This document shows, one piece after another, positions 52,817-62,187 of a stretch of 64,000 nt of DNA. Below the pieces are notes generated by a model. It did no database searches and was not told the origin of the DNA. It saw only the letters and a list, made by a program, of their open reading frames with translations. The number at the start of each line of letters is the position of its first letter. Within the stretch, counting starts at the first letter, position 1. Source of the stretch: Verrucomicrobiota bacterium (lineage in GTDB: Bacteria > Verrucomicrobiota > Verrucomicrobiia > Limisphaerales > UBA9464); assembly GCA_017309115.1 (NCBI GenBank), contig JAFLEF010000041.1:1-64000 (forward strand). The letters are read 5' to 3'. The position numbers and the translations under genes were made by a program.

Positions 52817-52834
52817 GCGAACGGGTAGATACCA

Positions 52835-52866
52835 AACCCCTTCCGGTTCGCCGGAAGGGGTTTTTT
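52835..52866 (+). terminator. Rho-independent terminator of the porin gene
   Basis: A perfect 12-bp stem AACCCCTTCCGG/CCGGAAGGGGTT closes a TTCG tetraloop, followed by TTTTTT. It lies 18 bases after the stop codon. Confidence 0.95.
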
Positions 52867-52878
52867 GCTGCCGGGGGG

Positions 52879-53278
52879 AAAGCTGAGAGCTGAGAGCTGA
52901 GAGCTGAGAGGTCGGAAGGGGAAGATTGGGTAGGGCGACGCTCCGCGGAGCCGTCCGTAGGTGGACTGGTCATGCGTCATTCGCCGGGTCGCGAACGGCT
53001 CGGTGGAACCTCGCCCCACCGGACGGCGTAGCCGCCGACGGAAGGGGGCGCCGTTCAGTCTCATGATGCGTTGATCGGAAAGTGACGCGTGAAGTCGACC
53101 AATCGAATCAGCGCCTCGTCCCCTCGGCTACGGTAGGGCGACGCTCCGCGGAGCCGTCCGTGGGTGGACTGGTCACGCGTCATTCGTCGGGCCGCGAACG
53201 GCTCGGTGGAACCTCGCCCCACCGCTTACTGCTTACCGTCTTTACCTCTCAGCTCTCAGCTCTCAGCTCTCAGCTTCT
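52879..53278. repeat. Repeat module: heptamer arrays flanking R2 copies 4 and 5
   Basis: AGCTGAG x4 plus GAGAGGTCGGA (52879-52914) opens the module, followed by R2 with extension (52929-53123, matching 12243-12440) and a second, core-only R2 (53132-53222). TCTCAGC x4 (53244-53278, AGCTGAG on the minus strand) closes it and runs into the stop codon of the minus-strand methyltransferase. No gene lies inside. It separates convergent genes. Confidence 0.88.
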
Positions 53279-54424
53279 CTCCCCCCGCGGCCGGAACAGG
53301 TAATGGCTGACCTGCCATTCGTTGCCCTGGCGATAACCCCATAGCTCGGCACAGGCCAGATAGAAGACGCGCCAGTACACCCACCACTTGGTTTCCTGAC
53401 CAGCGCCGTAGGTGGCTCGGAAAATCTCGCGGATCTCCGGTTCGTGGGCGTCCATGTTCTGCAACCAGTGTTCGGCGGTCTGCTGATAGTGCCGTCCGTT
53501 TACCGCCCAGTGGTTCACCAGGGTGACATCCTTCTGGAAGTACAGCAGAAGATCGTCGCTGGGCATGATGCCTCCGGTGAAGAAGTAGCGGGCCATCCAG
53601 TCGGAGGCGTCTCGGGCCACGAAATGGTAGGCATACTCCCGATGCGTGAAGATGTGCACAAAAAGCCGACCGTCGGGCTTCAGCCACCGGGCGATGTTTC
53701 CGAGCAATCGCTCGTAGTTCTTCATGTGCTCGAACATCTCCACCGACACCACGCGGTCGAATCGGCCACAGCAGAGTCCCTCCGGTTGGCCCGATCCCGG
53801 GGGCGGCTCGAATCGGTTCATGTCGCAGGTGATGATCTCGATATTAGCCAATCCGCGGCGGGCGGCTTCGGCGAGGATGAACTCCCGTTGGGTCCGGGAA
53901 TTGGAGACTCCCGTGAAGCGTGAGCGGGGAAAATGCTCGGCCATCCACAGGGTGAGCGAACCCCAGCCGCAGCCGAGTTCCAGCACCTCCTGACCGTCGG
54001 CCAGTTCCGCCCGTTTGGCCGTCAGTTCGAGCATTCGTTCCTCGGCCTCCGCGAGAGTCTCCTGACCGGTCGGGTACAGGCAGGAGCTGTACTTGAGGCG
54101 GGGGCCGAGGCAGAGCTGATAAAATCGCGTGGGCACCTCGTAGTGCTGTTCGTTGGCGGCGCCGGTCTCGATGGCGATGGGTGAGGCGCGCAGTTCCTCC
54201 ACGAGTTTTTGGAAGTGCTCGCGTTGGGCTTCGGTGTCGCCGCGGTCTTCTTCGCGGAGTCGCTCCCGAAGTAGCCGGCGAATGCCGAACCGCAGGATCG
54301 AATCGGGAAAGACATCCTGAATCAGCCAGCGATCGAGCAGGCTGGGCTGGTCCACTTGGGTTCCGACCCGGGGCGCCGGGGCGCTGGAAATGATCGGAGC
54401 GGTCAGGGTGGTGGCAGAATTCAT
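53270..54424 (-). CDS. CFA-synthase-like SAM methyltransferase (second copy)
   Basis: Class I methyltransferase of the cyclopropane-synthase/mycolic-acid-methyltransferase group, 384 aa. It contains the SAM motif [20 protein letters not shown] (about residues 145-164), [15 protein letters not shown] and SHYLFRPR at its end. The sequence is nearer to the phosphoethanolamine/coclaurine-type branch ([20 protein letters not shown]) than to the copy at 55599, so the two are not recent duplicates. It starts within the ATGA overlap with the DUF1295 gene upstream. Its final codon and stop (AGC TGA) come from the AGCTGAG heptamer. Cytoplasmic, acting on membrane lipids by inference. Confidence 0.9.
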   Translation of the reverse strand: MNSATTLTAPIISSAPAPRVGTQVDQPSLLDRWLIQDVFPDSILRFGIRRLLRERLREEDRGDTEAQREHFQKLVEELRASPIAIETGAANEQHYEVPTRFYQLCLGPRLKYSSCLYPTGQETLAEAEERMLELTAKRAELADGQEVLELGCGWGSLTLWMAEHFPRSRFTGVSNSRTQREFILAEAARRGLANIEIITCDMNRFEPPPGSGQPEGLCCGRFDRVVSVEMFEHMKNYERLLGNIARWLKPDGRLFVHIFTHREYAYHFVARDASDWMARYFFTGGIMPSDDLLLYFQKDVTLVNHWAVNGRHYQQTAEHWLQNMDAHEPEIREIFRATYGAGQETKWWVYWRVFYLACAELWGYRQGNEWQVSHYLFRPRGERS

Positions 54425-55254
54425 GGGGCGGGGAGGGATTTCTTGAACCAGGGAAAGAAGGCGCTGGTGGTGCGCTGATACTCGCGGTAGGCGTCGCCCT
54501 TGGATTTAACCGAGAGCTCCTCGGTCATGGGGATGCCGGTGACATTCACCAGAAAGTGCCACATCAGCAGCGGCGACAGCAGGCCTATCCAGCCGAAGGG
54601 CGAGTTCCAGGCGAAGAGCGCAAAGGCCACCCAGATGAGCCACTCGAAAAAGTAGTTCGGATGGCGGGACCAATACCAAAGACCCACCTGGCAGACCTGA
54701 CCGCGGTTGGCAGGATCACGCCGAAATCGGGCGAGTTGACGATCCGCAATGGACTCGCCCATCAGGGCGATGATCCAAAGGGTCAGTCCGGCCCACTCCG
54801 CCCAACGGAGCCCGAGCGGACCGGGGCCGGGCGGATGGGGGTTGAGGCACACCACGAGGAAGGGCAGCGAGAGCACCACCTGCAGCACGCCTTGGAGCTG
54901 AAAGAAGCCGAACATTTTTTGGGGCGTTCGCTCCCCCCATTCCTCGCGCAGTCGGGCGTAGCGGACGTCTTCGACCGGATGATGGCTCATGACTCGGACC
55001 CACAGATGCGAGGCCAGGCGCAGACTCCACACCAGAACCATGATGGTGAGTACATCGTCCCGCAGACTACCGGGATTTCCCCGGAGCCGGGCGGACACGG
55101 CAAAGAACAGCAGCGCGATGCCCGAGAATCCGGCGGACCAGACGATGTCGACGATGCCGAAGTTCCGCAGTCGCTGGGCCACGACGAAGGTGAGCGTCAT
55201 TTCGAGAACAACGAACGCGAATGCCGCCGCGAGAAGGAACACGAGATCGAGCAT
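54421..55254 (-). CDS. DUF1295 membrane protein (steroid 5-alpha-reductase-like)
   Basis: Polytopic protein of 277 aa of the DUF1295/3-oxo-5-alpha-steroid 4-dehydrogenase C-terminal group. It has seven or more hydrophobic segments, [16 protein letters not shown], and the C-terminal [20 protein letters not shown] plus [20 protein letters not shown], which is the NAD(P)H-binding signature region; RHPNYFFEW matches the family HPNY motif. Such enzymes reduce double bonds of lipids. It starts 6 bases after the small membrane gene and its stop overlaps the start of the second methyltransferase by ATGA. The role is probably lipid tailoring within this operon. Confidence 0.9.
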   Translation of the reverse strand: MLDLVFLLAAAFAFVVLEMTLTFVVAQRLRNFGIVDIVWSAGFSGIALLFFAVSARLRGNPGSLRDDVLTIMVLVWSLRLASHLWVRVMSHHPVEDVRYARLREEWGERTPQKMFGFFQLQGVLQVVLSLPFLVVCLNPHPPGPGPLGLRWAEWAGLTLWIIALMGESIADRQLARFRRDPANRGQVCQVGLWYWSRHPNYFFEWLIWVAFALFAWNSPFGWIGLLSPLLMWHFLVNVTGIPMTEELSVKSKGDAYREYQRTTSAFFPWFKKSLPAP

Positions 55255-55260
55255 GAGGCG

Positions 55261-55602
55261 TCAAGTTTGGGCGGACTTCCGCAGCAGCAGCTGTTCCCAC
55301 GAGGCATTTCGCGGAAGCCGAAAGAGCCGGATGAGGACGTAGAGCGCCATCGCGATGTTGCCGAGCAAAAGAATCGCCACGAGCCAGGCCAGTCGGGAGA
55401 TCCAGGTGGGTTGCAGATAAGCGACCCAGAGCCAGAACGTCAGAAAGCCGAAGTACGCGTCGAAGAGCGTGGCGATGAACCAGGGATGGCCGAGCACGGC
55501 TTGGGGAATTTCCCAGAGCGCCACGTGGGACGAAGCCCAGCTGGTGACTGCCAACATGGACACCAGCACCACCGAGAAGAAGAGGCGCAACCCGAGGATC
55601 AT
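55261..55602 (-). CDS. Small membrane protein, DUF1475/DUF2834-like
   Basis: Membrane protein of 113 aa with three hydrophobic segments: LRLFFSVVLVSMLAVTSWAS, LFDAYFGFLTFWLWVAYL and LAWLVAILLLGNIAMALYVL. The middle and last segments resemble the small DUF1475/DUF2834-type proteins encoded near CFA-like genes, but the family match is tentative. Its start overlaps the CFA synthase stop by ATGA (55599-55602), and it ends 6 bases before DUF1295. Coupling makes it a firm member of the operon; it may be a partner subunit or lipid-channel element. Confidence 0.78.
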   Translation of the reverse strand: MILGLRLFFSVVLVSMLAVTSWASSHVALWEIPQAVLGHPWFIATLFDAYFGFLTFWLWVAYLQPTWISRLAWLVAILLLGNIAMALYVLIRLFRLPRNASWEQLLLRKSAQT

Positions 55603-56909
55603 GATTCAGGGGAGACTGCTTGTCCGGGGCGCGCCCAGGTAGCTTGGACCACGCTGATGTTGCGCCAGGCGAAGGCGGCCTCGCAGTAGGCGAGGTAGTA
55701 GTTCCAGGTGCGGATGAACCGTTCGTCGAAGCCTTGTTGCCGCACCGCTTCGAGCTGGCCGTTGAAGCGTTCCCGCCATTCGCGGAGCGTCCGGGCATAG
55801 TCCAGACCGAGATCATGCAGATCGTGCAGCCACAGATTTCCGGTGCGCTGAACCACTTCACCGACGCGGTTCATCGAGAGCAGTAGGGATCCAGGGAAGA
55901 TGTGCTTCTGAATCCAATCCACACCTCGGCGCAGTTCCGCGTGGCGCTGGTCGGGACAGGTGATGAATTGGGCGGCGAATCGTCCGTGTCGGGGCAGGAG
56001 CGAGTGAATCTTAGCGAAGTAGGTTTCCAGGTATTCGTCCCCGACCGCCTCGAGCATTTCGATACTGCCGATCTTGTCGAACTGCCCGGTGAGTTGCCGG
56101 TAATCCCGCAGTTCTACCCGCGCCCGATCCGCATACCCGCCGCGCTGAAACCGGTCGGTGCAGTAGCGAGCTTGTTCCTCGGAAAGCGTGACCGTGGTGA
56201 CCCGGCAGCCGTAGCGCGTGACGGCGTGTTCCGTGAAGCCGCCCCAACCGGAACCGATTTCCAGCAGATGATCGGTGGGCTTGAGTTGGAGCTGACGGCA
56301 CAGGCGGTCGTACTTGGCGGATTGAGCCGCTGCCAGAGACTGATCGGGCGCTTCAAACAGGGCGGCCGAGTAAGTCATCGTGGGGTCCAGCCAGAGGGAG
56401 TAGAACGAATTACCGAGATCGTAGTGGGCCTGGATATTGGACCGGGAACCCGCGAGGGAGTTGCGGTTCAGCCGATGGCGCACGCGATTCCACAGGCTCA
56501 TCAGGTTCAGATGCCAGTGGCGGGCCTGCGAACCCGACATGGACGGAGCGTGTTCGACGTTGGCGCAGAACCAACCAATCAGGGCGAACAGGTCGGGAGA
56601 ATCCCAGTCGCCGTCCTGGTAGGCTTCGCCGAACCCGACGTCACCGTGGAGCACGCCCCGGGGAAAGAACTGGAAGCGGCGGATGTGCAGTTCCGCCTCC
56701 GGGCCCGCTTCGCCGTGGCCGAAAATTCTCGTCTGGCCGTCCGGCAACCGAACCGTCAGCCGTCCCCGGGTCATGGGTTCGAAGGATTGCAACACCAGCC
56801 GCTGGCAAAGGCGCTGGGTCCACGTGGCGCTGGAGCTAACGGAATCGAGTTCGGCGTCGGCGACGGTCGACGTGGCAAACGCGAGGGGATTGGATTCGAG
56901 GTCGTTCAC
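55599..56909 (-). CDS. Cyclopropane-fatty-acyl-phospholipid synthase family
   Basis: SAM-dependent enzyme of the CFA synthase family, 436 aa from the GTG at 56909; the frame extends upstream into the beta-propeller gene, which is not coding for this protein. An N-terminal SCP2-like region (about 25-130: GRLTVRLPDGQTRIFGHGEA) is followed by the SAM domain: SNIQAHYDLGNSFYSLWLDP, LLEIGSGWGGFTEHA, FDKIGSIEMLEAVGDEYLE. These match enzymes that add methylene bridges to unsaturated acyl chains of membrane lipids. It starts 14 bases after the stop of the beta-propeller gene. Confidence 0.95.
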   Translation of the reverse strand: MNDLESNPLAFATSTVADAELDSVSSSATWTQRLCQRLVLQSFEPMTRGRLTVRLPDGQTRIFGHGEAGPEAELHIRRFQFFPRGVLHGDVGFGEAYQDGDWDSPDLFALIGWFCANVEHAPSMSGSQARHWHLNLMSLWNRVRHRLNRNSLAGSRSNIQAHYDLGNSFYSLWLDPTMTYSAALFEAPDQSLAAAQSAKYDRLCRQLQLKPTDHLLEIGSGWGGFTEHAVTRYGCRVTTVTLSEEQARYCTDRFQRGGYADRARVELRDYRQLTGQFDKIGSIEMLEAVGDEYLETYFAKIHSLLPRHGRFAAQFITCPDQRHAELRRGVDWIQKHIFPGSLLLSMNRVGEVVQRTGNLWLHDLHDLGLDYARTLREWRERFNGQLEAVRQQGFDERFIRTWNYYLAYCEAAFAWRNISVVQATWARPGQAVSPES

Positions 56910-56923
56910 AAGTGGCAGGTCCG

Positions 56924-58156
56924 TTACAGAGTTCGCGCGCCGGCGGGCGAGAGATCCAGGCAGATCAAGTCGCCTTTGGCATTGCGCAGATAGAGTCGTT
57001 GGTTGGCCAAGACCGGGGAGGTCCAGCATTTGCCGCCGATGGGGTGGGTTCGGGCGAGCGGGATGAACTTCTCCGGGGTCGCGCGGACTACGGTCACCTC
57101 GCCTTTGTCGCTCAGAACAATCAGTCGATCTCCGGAGGCGATGAGAGAACCCTGTCCAAAGCCCTTCTCACCCCACCGCACGGTCCCGGTCTTGAGGTCC
57201 AAGCACCGCAATTCCTGGTCGGCGTTTTTGTAGGCGGCGGTTTCGTGGCCGTACAGATGCCCATCGATCAGGACTGCCGTGCCCGTAAAGGTGGACAGGT
57301 TCTTATTCTTCCAAACCCGGCGGGCGCCTTGGGACGAAACTTCCAACAGTTCGCCGCCGTCGTCGCCGGAGCTGATGAAGACTTGATTGCCCTGGACGAT
57401 GGGATCGGAGCAATGCGTTCGGTAACCCTGGCCGAAGCTGGACGACCAGAGCGTGGCGCCGGAGGTGGGATTTACCGCCACCAGAGCTTCCGACATGAAA
57501 AAGAGGGCGGCAGGTTGACCGTCGAGATCGAGCAGGACCGGAGCGGCAAAGCTCATGTCCTTCTTCTTTCCGGAATTCCAAAGAACCTTGCCAGTAGCGG
57601 GAGCCAGGGCCACGCCATGGGGGCCGTAATTGATCAGCAGGGTCTGATCGTTGAACCACACCGGCGCCCCCGAGACTCCCCAATCCGACAACGGCGCGCC
57701 CACCTCCTTCTTGAGGCTGGTGTGCCACTTCACGTCTCCGGAGGCAGTGTCCAAGGCGTAGATTTCGCCGGTCTTGCTGGCCGTAAACACCTGATTGCCC
57801 ACCACCAGAGGCGTGGAGTTGGGGCCTCCCTCGTACATTTTGTTGCCCAACGGCTGAGGGTACGAATAGGTCCAGAGCGTCTTCCCCGTCTCGGCGGAAA
57901 GGCAGGACACGACGTCCGAGCCCTCCCGGTGTCCCAACGTAAACACTCGCCCGTCGGCGACGACCACGGACGAGAACCCGACTCCTACCTCGGCTTTCCA
58001 GGACGTTTTGGGGCCTTCGGCTGGCCAATCGTGACTCCAGGTGGTTTCAGGGGTTATGCCGTTTCGATTGGGTCCCCGCCAGGACGGCCAATCAGCGGCC
58101 TGAAGGATCAGGGGGAAGAGCAGCAGGGCGGGTATCAACCAGCGTGAAGGTCTCAT
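56924..58156 (-). CDS. Exported PQQ-like beta-propeller protein
   Basis: Protein of 410 aa with a signal peptide (MRPSRWLIPALLLFPLILQ) then WPSWRGPNRNGI, the standard opening of outer-membrane-assembly/PQQ-binding-like beta-propellers in this phylum. Propeller repeats of about 45 residues follow with G..YALD..TG...W patterns: EIYALDTASGDVKWHTSL, GVALAPATGKVLWNSGKK, LRCLDLKTGTVRWGEK. No quinoprotein catalytic residues are obvious. The start overlaps the DUF1365 stop by ATGA (58153-58156), placing it inside the lipid operon, where its role is unexplained. The earlier part of the ORF overlaps DUF1365 and is ignored. Confidence 0.9.
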   Translation of the reverse strand: MRPSRWLIPALLLFPLILQAADWPSWRGPNRNGITPETTWSHDWPAEGPKTSWKAEVGVGFSSVVVADGRVFTLGHREGSDVVSCLSAETGKTLWTYSYPQPLGNKMYEGGPNSTPLVVGNQVFTASKTGEIYALDTASGDVKWHTSLKKEVGAPLSDWGVSGAPVWFNDQTLLINYGPHGVALAPATGKVLWNSGKKKDMSFAAPVLLDLDGQPAALFFMSEALVAVNPTSGATLWSSSFGQGYRTHCSDPIVQGNQVFISSGDDGGELLEVSSQGARRVWKNKNLSTFTGTAVLIDGHLYGHETAAYKNADQELRCLDLKTGTVRWGEKGFGQGSLIASGDRLIVLSDKGEVTVVRATPEKFIPLARTHPIGGKCWTSPVLANQRLYLRNAKGDLICLDLSPAGARTL

Positions 58157-59049
58157 GGTATCAGGGAGTTCGTCGCTGGCGGTTGATTTGGATTCACAAT
58201 TAGCGGGGCCAGAGAGGCATGGGGCCGGAACACCCCTTGTTGCAGATCGGGACGGTCGGCTTTGCGGTACCAGGGAAGGCGTTTCCACCACAGCCGAAAG
58301 GCCTGCCAATGGATCAGGGTGATGACCCGCAGCGTGACCAGCGGATAGCGGACAGTCAGGCGCAGCAGTTCGGCATCGGTCAGCGGGCGTTGCCGTCCGG
58401 TCAGCGTGCTGACCAGCCACGTTTGGCCGTCGGTAGTGACGTCGTTGATGTGGATCTCCAGTCGCTGATCCGGCCAGCGCAGCGAGAAATCGAAGCAGAT
58501 CTGCAATTCGCTGAAGGGGGAGACGTAGAAGTGTTTGGGGACGGTCTGACGAAACCGGGCGGCCTCGGTCGTGCTCGCGGAGCCTTGGAGTGGAATCAGG
58601 AACGGTTTCAGTTCCCCGAACGTGTTGCCCACTTCGGTGATCGCGCAAAGGGGTTCTCCGCGTTCGGTCTGGCAAAAGTAGAAACTAACCGGGTTGAAGA
58701 TGTATCCGGCGACGCGGGGCAGGGTGATGAGTTGGATTCGCGCGGTCGTGGGGAGTTGGACCCCTTGGGCGGCGAGCCAGGCGGTGACGGAGGCTTTGGT
58801 GGTGGTGCCCGGTTGGGCTGCGGGAAACTGCAAATGATCGCGGTCGCGAAACTCGTAGAGATTGGGCCGGTTTCTGCCGAGTAGTCGGACGGGCAGATGG
58901 TCCAACTCATCCAGATCCACACTGAGCAGGAAGAGGCCGTATTCGAATCGGTGGACCCGGGGCTGGAAACGATGATGCAGAACCCGGCACTCGTATAGGC
59001 ATGAGCGCCGGTGCTGCCTGCTGGCATCCACTTTCTCTGAACGTGTCAT
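58153..59049 (-). CDS. DUF1365 family protein
   Basis: Protein of 298 aa; the ATG at 59049 is chosen because the earlier 40 residues lack family sequence. DUF1365 landmarks are CLYECRVLHHRFQPRVHRFEY, FNPVSFYFC, GNTFGELKPF, VPKHFYVSPFSEL and IHWQAFRLWWKRLPW. DUF1365 is nearly always encoded beside a CFA-like enzyme; the function is unknown but is assumed to be in lipid modification. It is the first gene of the six-gene operon DUF1365, beta-propeller, CFA, small membrane protein, DUF1295, methyltransferase. The promoter must lie in the 370-base gap upstream. Confidence 0.92.
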   Translation of the reverse strand: MTRSEKVDASRQHRRSCLYECRVLHHRFQPRVHRFEYGLFLLSVDLDELDHLPVRLLGRNRPNLYEFRDRDHLQFPAAQPGTTTKASVTAWLAAQGVQLPTTARIQLITLPRVAGYIFNPVSFYFCQTERGEPLCAITEVGNTFGELKPFLIPLQGSASTTEAARFRQTVPKHFYVSPFSELQICFDFSLRWPDQRLEIHINDVTTDGQTWLVSTLTGRQRPLTDAELLRLTVRYPLVTLRVITLIHWQAFRLWWKRLPWYRKADRPDLQQGVFRPHASLAPLIVNPNQPPATNSLIP

Positions 59050-59419
59050 CGAGACTCCCCGCGAACCCTTGGCCCGACGGCAGCCGACTGTGACACCAGT
59101 CTCAAATTTCGCTACTGGGCGGATGGTTCCTGAGAATCGGGGCCCACTTTGCGCCAGATTTGCGGCCAAGGGGACTGCAAATTCCTTTATCTCCGCCGAA
59201 TTCCCCTAAGAGTCCTGCGGTCGAGACGTGATTGGATCTTGATGGACGTTTCTCTCCAGGCAGTCCCGCCGGTGATCTTCGCCAAGTTCGGCAGGCGGGT
59301 GACCGCGCCGTCGACCGGGACGAATTCTCCCCGGACCGCTCCAAAGAAGGTGAAAGTGGCTGGCCTTCATCATTCAATTCCGCATTGTTTCGATCCTTCG
59401 CTGTTGTAAACCAATTCGC
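59050..59419. other. Divergent promoter region, no gene seen
   Basis: A 370-base stretch between the DUF1365 operon and the GspE-like gene. No convincing ORF, RNA gene or repeat family was recognised, and no clear -35/-10 element. It probably carries the divergent promoters of both transcripts. GC dips slightly near 59180-59210. Confidence 0.4.
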
Positions 59420-60640
59420 ATGAGCTCTCAGACCATCCAATTCCTCCAATCCTGCCGGTCCGATGATGAAATCGACACGGTGCGCCTAGTGGACTGCGTC
59501 ATCATTGACGCCGTCCGCTCCGGAGCCTCGGACATTCACATCGAACCGTGGGAGAGCTCTGTCGCGGTCCGGATCCGTCTGAGCGGTGTGCTCAATGAAC
59601 TGGTCCATCTGCCCAGCGATCTGCTGCCCAAAATTGTGGGTCGACTGAAAATCATGGCCAACCTGATCGGCCACGAGACCACCCTGCCGCAGGAAGGTCG
59701 GGCGCCGACGTTCGAGGAAGCCGGTCACGTGGTGCTGCGTATCTCCACCTTTCCGACCATCCGGGGCGAGAAGGTTGTGATCCGAATCTTCGATCCCCGG
59801 GGACGCAGCTTCGATCTGGAGGGATTGGGCATCGAGGAAGACACGCTGGGCGTCTTCAAGGGAATGCTCAGCAAACCGACCGGATTGATCCTTATGACCG
59901 GTCCAACCGGCTCGGGTAAGACCACGGTCATCTACGCGGCGTTGCATCACCTGATTGAACGCGCCGGCCCGAGTATCAGCGTGGCCACGGTCGAAGACCC
60001 GGTGGAGTTCAACCTGCCGCTGATCGCGCAGTCTCAGTGCAATCCCGCCCGGGAGTACACCTATCCCATCGCGCTGCGGTCCCTGATGCGACAGGATCCC
60101 CAGGTCATCATGATTGGTGAGATTCGTGATGCCGAGACGGCCAATATTGCCGTTCAGGCGGGTCTGACCGGTCACTTGGTGCTGAGCACCATTCACGCTG
60201 CCAATACCCCCGGCGTGTTTGCCCGTATGATCAACATGGGCATCGAACCGTTCCTGCTGGCGTCGTCGATCATGGGCATCATGGGAACCCGCTTGGTCCG
60301 CCGAAATTGCCCGGTATGCGCCGAACCCTATCAGCCGGAGGACACCATTCTGCGCAACGTTCCGGAAGCTCTCCGGGATACCGCCCAGTTCATGAAGGGG
60401 GTGGGCTGCGCGGCCTGCGCCCATACCGGATTCAGCGGTCGCGTTTCGGTGACGGAAATGCTGACCGTCAGCGAAAATCTCCGGGACGCGATCCTCCAAA
60501 AGATGCCGACCCGTCAGCTCCAGGAAATCGCTGTGGGGGACGGTTTGCTGACGCTGTGGGATAAGGGACTGCGCCGCGTGATGGCGGGTGAGACGACGCT
60601 GGAAGAAGTCCTTCGCGTCATCGGCATGGAAGGTTTCTAG
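59420..60640 (+). CDS. Type II secretion/type IV pilus ATPase, GspE/PilB-like, short form
   Basis: Hexameric secretion ATPase, 406 aa. It lacks the long N-terminal domain of canonical GspE/PilB (about 500-570 aa); the N2/C-terminal modules are complete. ASDIHIEPWESSVAVRIRLSG opens the N2 domain; Walker A is GPTGSGKTT, the Asp box ATVEDPVEF, Walker B VIMIGEIRD, and the His box is TGHLVLSTIHAANTP. A CPVC...CAAC zinc motif is intact at about 294-332. No pilin, GspF or GspD lies adjacent, so the gene is orphan; it may serve a pilus or secretion system encoded elsewhere. It is followed 21 bases later by the sulfatase gene. Confidence 0.93.
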   Translation: MSSQTIQFLQSCRSDDEIDTVRLVDCVIIDAVRSGASDIHIEPWESSVAVRIRLSGVLNELVHLPSDLLPKIVGRLKIMANLIGHETTLPQEGRAPTFEEAGHVVLRISTFPTIRGEKVVIRIFDPRGRSFDLEGLGIEEDTLGVFKGMLSKPTGLILMTGPTGSGKTTVIYAALHHLIERAGPSISVATVEDPVEFNLPLIAQSQCNPAREYTYPIALRSLMRQDPQVIMIGEIRDAETANIAVQAGLTGHLVLSTIHAANTPGVFARMINMGIEPFLLASSIMGIMGTRLVRRNCPVCAEPYQPEDTILRNVPEALRDTAQFMKGVGCAACAHTGFSGRVSVTEMLTVSENLRDAILQKMPTRQLQEIAVGDGLLTLWDKGLRRVMAGETTLEEVLRVIGMEGF

Positions 60641-60661
60641 GCCGACCTTCGGTTTGTCCGC

Positions 60662-62179
60662 ATGGTTCGGATTTTGCCCCACCTGTACGCCCGGATCTGC
60701 CAGGCGGTGGTTCTGATTGGGGCGTGGTTGGTCGGAAGCATTCCCGTCGAGGCAGCCCTGGCGGGTCGGCGTCCGAACATTGTATTGGTCCTGACGGATG
60801 ATCAGGGCTACGGCGACCTGTCCTGCCATGGGAATCCGCTGTTGCGAACGCCGCATCTGGATCGATTGCATGATGAGGGGGTACGGTTCACGGACTTTCA
60901 CGTCAGTCCGACCTGTTCGCCGACGCGCAGTGCGCTCCTGACTGGGCGTCACGAGTTCCGGAATGGAGTGACCCACACCATTCTGGAGCGGGAGCGACTG
61001 ACCCTGCAGGCGGTCACGCTGGCGCAGGTGCTGCAGTCGGTCGGGTATGCGACCGGCATTTTTGGGAAGTGGCACTTGGGCGATGAGACCGAGTATCAGC
61101 CGGACCGCCGGGGGTTCGAGGAAGTCTTCATTCATGGCGGCGGCGGGATTGGGCAGACTTACCCGGGGTCCTGTGGGGATGCGCCTGGGAACACCTATTT
61201 CAATCCCGCGATCTGGCACAATGGGTCGTTTGTGAAGACCCGGGGCTACTGCACGGATGTCTTCTTCGGGCAGGCCTTGACCTGGATTGAGGCCGTGCAG
61301 GGACGTCGGCCGTTCTTCGCCTACATCGCTTGCAACGCGCCGCATGCGCCCCTGCAGGTTCGGCCCGAGGACGAAGCCCGCTACGCCGGCAAGATCGCGA
61401 ATACCAATGCGGTGAAGTTCCTGGGCATGGTCGCCAACATTGATGACAACGTGGGCCGTTTGCTGGAGCGGCTGGCGATCCTGGGTCGGGATCGGGACAC
61501 CCTGGTGATTTTTCTGACCGACAACGGAGCAGATGGCGGGATCTTGACCGGCTACAATGCCGGGATGCGCGGCAAGAAAGGGACGGCGTATCTGGGCGGA
61601 ACCCGGGCCGCGTCGTTGTGGCGTTGGCCGGGGACATTGGTTCCGGGAGCGAGGTCCAACCTGACCGCGCATCTGGATGTGTTTCCCACGTTGGCCGAGC
61701 TGGCGGGTGCCTCCTCCACGCCGGCGATCCGGGCCCAGGTGGAAGGGCGAAGTCTGGTGCCGCTCCTGGAATCCGGGTCGGCGCCCTGGCCGGATCGGAC
61801 GCTATTCACGCATCTGGGTCGCTGGGCCAAGGGTGCGGATCCGGCGACCACCAAGTATCGCATGGCGGCGGTGCGGACGCCGCGCTGGCATCTGGTTTCG
61901 GCGGACGCGACTAACACCCCGCGTTGGCAGTTGTTCGACGTGTCCGGCGATCCCGGGGAGACCACCGACGTGGCGGCGGCAAATCCGGACGTGATGCGGG
62001 AACTGACCCAGGCGTTTGAGGCTTGGTGGGTTTCGGTGCAGAGCGGGTTAGTGAACGAGACCGTTCGGGGACCGCAGCTCAATCCCTTCAAGGAGCGATA
62101 CTGGCGTCAGTTTGGTGGTGGGCCGACGGAGCAGGAGAAACGGTTGATGGATCCCGAGCTGTCGCCGGTGGGGCGGTGA
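60662..62179 (+). CDS. Secreted sulfatase, formylglycine (S1) type
   Basis: Hydrolyses sulfate esters, probably from sulfated polysaccharides. The signal peptide is in residues 1-34 (ICQAVVLIGAWLVGSIPVEA). The family opening RPNIVLVLTDDQGYGDLSCHG supplies the metal-binding Asp46 and Asp47. The active-site motif is CSPTRSALLTGR, with Cys85 to be converted to formylglycine by the enzyme at 13760. KWHLG and the metal site TDNGADGG are present. At 505 aa it is a normal S1 sulfatase. It lies 21 bases after the secretion ATPase, though co-function is unproven. Confidence 0.95.
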   Translation: MVRILPHLYARICQAVVLIGAWLVGSIPVEAALAGRRPNIVLVLTDDQGYGDLSCHGNPLLRTPHLDRLHDEGVRFTDFHVSPTCSPTRSALLTGRHEFRNGVTHTILERERLTLQAVTLAQVLQSVGYATGIFGKWHLGDETEYQPDRRGFEEVFIHGGGGIGQTYPGSCGDAPGNTYFNPAIWHNGSFVKTRGYCTDVFFGQALTWIEAVQGRRPFFAYIACNAPHAPLQVRPEDEARYAGKIANTNAVKFLGMVANIDDNVGRLLERLAILGRDRDTLVIFLTDNGADGGILTGYNAGMRGKKGTAYLGGTRAASLWRWPGTLVPGARSNLTAHLDVFPTLAELAGASSTPAIRAQVEGRSLVPLLESGSAPWPDRTLFTHLGRWAKGADPATTKYRMAAVRTPRWHLVSADATNTPRWQLFDVSGDPGETTDVAAANPDVMRELTQAFEAWWVSVQSGLVNETVRGPQLNPFKERYWRQFGGGPTEQEKRLMDPELSPVGR

Positions 62180-62187
62180 AGCGGGGA

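Noticed and set aside
59486-61672. Minus-strand ORF of 728 aa
   Set aside because: It spans two well-supported plus-strand genes (secretion ATPase and sulfatase) and contains no recognisable domain; it is a shadow caused by high GC.
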